A stretch of DNA of 64,000 bases, from the NCBI RefSeq assembly GCF_014839805.1, contig NC_051123.1, positions 4,756,727 to 4,820,726 on the forward strand, in the 5' to 3' direction. This document shows, one piece after another, positions 61,151-64,000 of the stretch. Below the pieces are notes generated by a model. It did no database searches. It was not told where the DNA came from and worked only from the letters and a program-made list of their open reading frames with translations. Source of the DNA: Manduca sexta. Lineage: Eukaryota > Arthropoda > Insecta > Lepidoptera > Sphingidae. A program made the translations under genes and the position numbers. Each line of letters begins with the position of its first letter. Positions within the stretch are counted from its first letter, which is position 1.

Positions 61151-61612
61151 TAAAGTATCGAAATATATGCTATGAATTTTCTTACTAAATCAAAAACTTT
61201 AAATCGCTCTACTCAAAAGCTTACTGATTGTCGCTTAGATATGATTGCTGATGGTGATCTAATAATATTTTTATAAAGTATCGAAATATATGCTATGAAT
61301 TTTCTTACTAAATCAAAAACTTTAAATCGCTCTATTCAAAAGCTTACTGATTGTCGCTTAGATATGATTGCTGATGGTGATCTAATAATATTTTTATAAA
61401 GTACCTAAATATTTGCTATGAATTTTCTTACTAAATCAAAAACTTTAAATCGCTCTACTCAAAAGCTTACTGATTGTCGCTTAGATATGATTGCTGATGG
61501 TGATAATGATATTTTTATAAAGTAACTAAATAGTTGCTATGAATTTTCTTACTAAATCAAAAACTAAATCACTCTATTCAAAAGCTTATTGATTGTCGCT
61601 TAGATATGATTG
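61151..61612 (+). repeat. 123-bp repeat array, remaining 4 units of unit B
   Basis: tgctatgaattttcttac at about 61168, 61290, 61413 and 61536. With the unit at 56608 this gives five units against seven in unit A. The first two units here share the variant gtatcgaaatatatgc, not seen in unit A. Confidence 0.88.
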
Positions 61613-61911
61613 CCTTTCAATCTTCGACTTTGACTATTGAAAGTCATTAGGAAGGTTGATTTTTTTTTTAATTTTCTATTAGTTTAAAAAAGTATAGAAA
61701 AACGTGCTGATTATTAATATGTATGAAACTTAATGTCGCTTAAGTCAATTAGCCTCTCAACCGCCGATATGATGTCGGTAAACATTTGCAAAAATGACCT
61801 AATTTTGTTTTAAATACGCCTAACGTAAACCATATCGTATTAATAAACGTATGATTGTCACTCTGTTTTTTTATGTTAAACATAAATCACCGTAACTAGG
61901 TATTTTAAATA

Positions 61912-62944
61912 CAGGGTGGTGACGACATAGCGACATTAAATGAAACCACATACCGAGTATCACGTTGTAGTACGTATACCAAAAATTATCAAATTATAAT
62001 CAATGGTTTAGCCGCAGGAATTATTTTTTACTTTAACGATTTTAGAACATGATGTACGTACGTTACGATTTAGCCACGCAAGTTCATCAGGTCATTCACC
62101 TCAAAACAATTTCATTTACCTACATGCGTAATACAACTAAATACAATGTGCTACTCGCTACTCAGAAATAATATTACAATATTTTATTGTATTGCTGGTT
62201 GTATTTAGACCTAATCACCATAAAGATAACATTATTATTATTAGCAAAGAAAGATTGTCGAGGCACACCACTTGTTTTGTAAACTGGTAAGATAACTACG
62301 TTGTCAATTCGACATTTTTGTCTAAACATGTAGGTAAGTGTAAGCAAAAATACCAGGTGTAAGGGAAGCGCTACCGAAAACGAAGATAGCGCGATCGAAT
62401 GATTAGCTCTTCGAAAGAAGAGAACGTTCTTATACAGCGTTACGTATGGATAGATAAACTAAACTATTAATTAGAAACAAAATTCAATATTATTAAAAAA
62501 ATATCATAATGTAAGTTGTAAGACGCACATCAGCTGATGCTGCGCGGCGCGGCGGCCGACGCTTTGTCGGCATTTCTTTTGTAGTTCGTACGTGTGTGTA
62601 TTAGTTTTCATTAAATGTTCAAGTGTTTACATGAAATGTGAACCTAGTGACCATGACCACCATTTTTTAGATTACGTTCATGAATGAAACTTTACGCCCA
62701 AAAGCGACCGCCAAATAAGTACGTATGTACGCCTCTTACGTGCAGTGCCTACAGGTCAGATGAGGTTAATAAACAATATTATAAAGACTGGTGTGTTTAA
62801 TTTAGATTATTTTCGCATTTAGTTTGTTTGAAAAAATAGATTCTTGTAGTTTTGCGTAATAACTTTTTTGATAATTTTAGAGTGTTTTGATCAACTAGTG
62901 GGGTTCGTGTTTTCATTTAATGTCGTTATGTCGTCACCACTCTG
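61912..62944. mobile_element. TA-flanked non-autonomous DNA transposon, 1033 bp, unit B only
   Basis: 34-bp TIRs, left cagggtggtgacgacatag... and its inverse ending ...atgtcgtcaccactctg, 32 of 34 identical. TA lies on both sides (61910..61911, 62945..62946). Unit A shows the intact site ttttaaatatactt at about 52218, proving insertion with TA duplication. A TA target suggests the Tc1/mariner-IS630 group, though CAGGG ends are not diagnostic. No transposase ORF is seen. The interior has a GC-rich patch gcgcggcgcggcggcc near 62543. Confidence 0.85.
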
Positions 62945-63226
62945 TATACTTATTTATTTTTATTTATTTAATGATCACAAACTATTGTTACTCTAAATCA
63001 TAATATAAAAAAAAAAATAAGTGTTACAGCCAATAACTAAGTGTACAGTATAAAAAAGTGAATATATCATGCAAATAAAGAAGACATTGTGTATTATGTA
63101 TTATGATTATTATATTATTATGTATTCACATTTACGAGAAAAATGTATTTATATATTTCTCGGCCCTTATATCAATGAACATAGCAAAAAGTCGTAGATT
63201 TTTTGTTTTTATTTACTACTATTATG

Positions 63227-63421
63227 CTACGCGGGTTTTCTAGCTTACTACGTCATCATTACGCATGCGTTATGATCTAACCAATAAACAATAATAACAA
63301 TTAGCTAATTACTTTAACTGACATACCTAACGGGTTTTCGTCACGTATTACCTTCGAAAACAAGTGACGCCAAATACTAAGCGTAGGCTTGTAAACGTCG
63401 TTTGACGTCATCTCAGTAAAC
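63227..63421 (+). repeat. GCGGGTTTTCTGG repeat family, copy 4 (unit B)
   Basis: Counterpart of 52511..52709, same limits, several substitutions (gtcatctcagtaaac versus gtcatcttagtcaac). Confidence 0.55.
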
Positions 63422-63664
63422 AATTCTCTAATGATCAAATTGGTAAACAATCTCGATTGCAATCCACAGATCGCTCCTAATAATCCGATGAAAGTAATAT
63501 GTGTAGGTAACGACACAATTCTGAATGAGGCAAGTTCTAGAAGTTTAGACTATATCAGTCTAAGACCTAGGTGTATAGGGGCAGGTGCATTTACATAGAA
63601 TCCCTACTTCTGAAACTACGTGATTTAGGTCATGTTATTTCTTTTTCGTCACTGTTACTAAATA

Positions 63665-64000
63665 CAATTCATTTGCTTTCTTAGAATAAAACATGTAATT
63701 ACATAATTAGTAAGTAATTACATTTGACCTGCGTTAATAACTAATTATTACTATTTTTACCTATGCTTTGAAAAAATATTAGATAACAAATCGCATAATG
63801 ATAAACCTCTTTCATCCCGTGAACAGATTTTAGGCAGCCGCTAGAAGAAGCTAGTAAGGTCAGGGGCCCTATTCCGTCTATAAAGGCGAATCCGTCTTTT
63901 TGCAGTTACGGGCGTTCTTTTCGAAGGACAGGTTCGATAGCCGTATAGGTAAGAGAGTCAAAAATATCCCCTATTTATCAATACAGCCAGCAAAGCTGTT
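63665..64000. other. Right flank of the duplication; left end of a MITE near 63862
   Basis: Single-copy sequence after the duplication. From 63862, caggggccctattccgtc resembles the end of the 42423..42605 element, followed by cgttcttttcgaagg. The element runs off the window. Confidence 0.4.

Larger units (their letters stand above)
53232..63664 (+). repeat. Segmental duplication unit B (10.43 kb with insertions)
   Basis: Begins with the last 24 nt of the PLA2-B coding exon, including its stop, with no upstream exons, so it is an exon remnant and not a third gene. The proximal 3.5 kb (to 56717) is nearly identical to unit A apart from a few substitutions, a 12-bp difference near 53492 and the hAT MITE. 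The distal part (61151 onward) is visibly more diverged, around 95% by eye over about 215 bp. A Copia element (56718..61150) and a TA-flanked element (61912..62944) are extra. Confidence 0.9.

Overview
The window looks like nuclear DNA of a moth or butterfly (Lepidoptera). It is AT-rich and gene-sparse. The genes are split by short GT-AG introns, and the non-coding DNA is full of tRNA-derived SINEs, RTE-like LINE tails and small inverted-repeat (MITE-type) elements of kinds common in lepidopteran genomes. There are no operons, ribosome-binding sites, CRISPR arrays or convincing tRNA/rRNA genes. An exactly 500-base run of N (15818..16317) marks a scaffold join.

Five host genes are supported. 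(1) The 3' end of a secreted chymotrypsin-fold serine protease on + (16676..17394); its His/Asp exons are not visible and may lie in the gap. (2) OGG1, the 8-oxoguanine DNA glycosylase, on + (18410..22018, six exons). (3) A complete chimaerin / RhoGAP5A-type SH2-C1-RhoGAP gene on - (25318..29690, eight exons, 451 aa), tail-to-tail with OGG1. (4, 5) Two tandem group III (venom-type) secretory phospholipase A2 genes on + (39681..41935 and 45910..47580, four exons each, identical exon phases, matching TATA/initiator promoters). In every gene except the protease and OGG1 the exon lengths sum to an open frame. Those two each carry a single-base frameshift, as does a young Copia element, which suggests residual assembly indels.

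Region by region: 1-14 kb has no recognisable gene but holds a 2.28 kb inverted-repeat element with 8-bp target duplication, SINEs and several GC-rich single-copy islands. 14-17.4 kb is the protease locus, including a ~0.2 kb tandem repeat and the gap. 18.4-29.7 kb holds OGG1 and chimaerin. 29.7-39.6 kb is gene-free with repeat fragments. 39.6-47.6 kb is the PLA2 pair. 47.557-63.664 kb is a head-to-tail segmental duplication that begins inside the last exon of the second PLA2 gene. Its two units differ by four datable mobile-element insertions, each seen as an empty site in the other unit: a hAT-type MITE and a fold-back MITE in unit A, and a 4.43 kb Copia LTR retrotransposon and a 1.03 kb TA-flanked inverted-repeat element in unit B. 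Both units contain an array of a 123-bp repeat.

The host genes do not form one pathway. OGG1 is base-excision repair, chimaerin is Rac/Rho signalling, and the protease and PLA2s are secreted enzymes. The most unusual object is the duplicated PLA2-B downstream region and the mobile-element record preserved in it.
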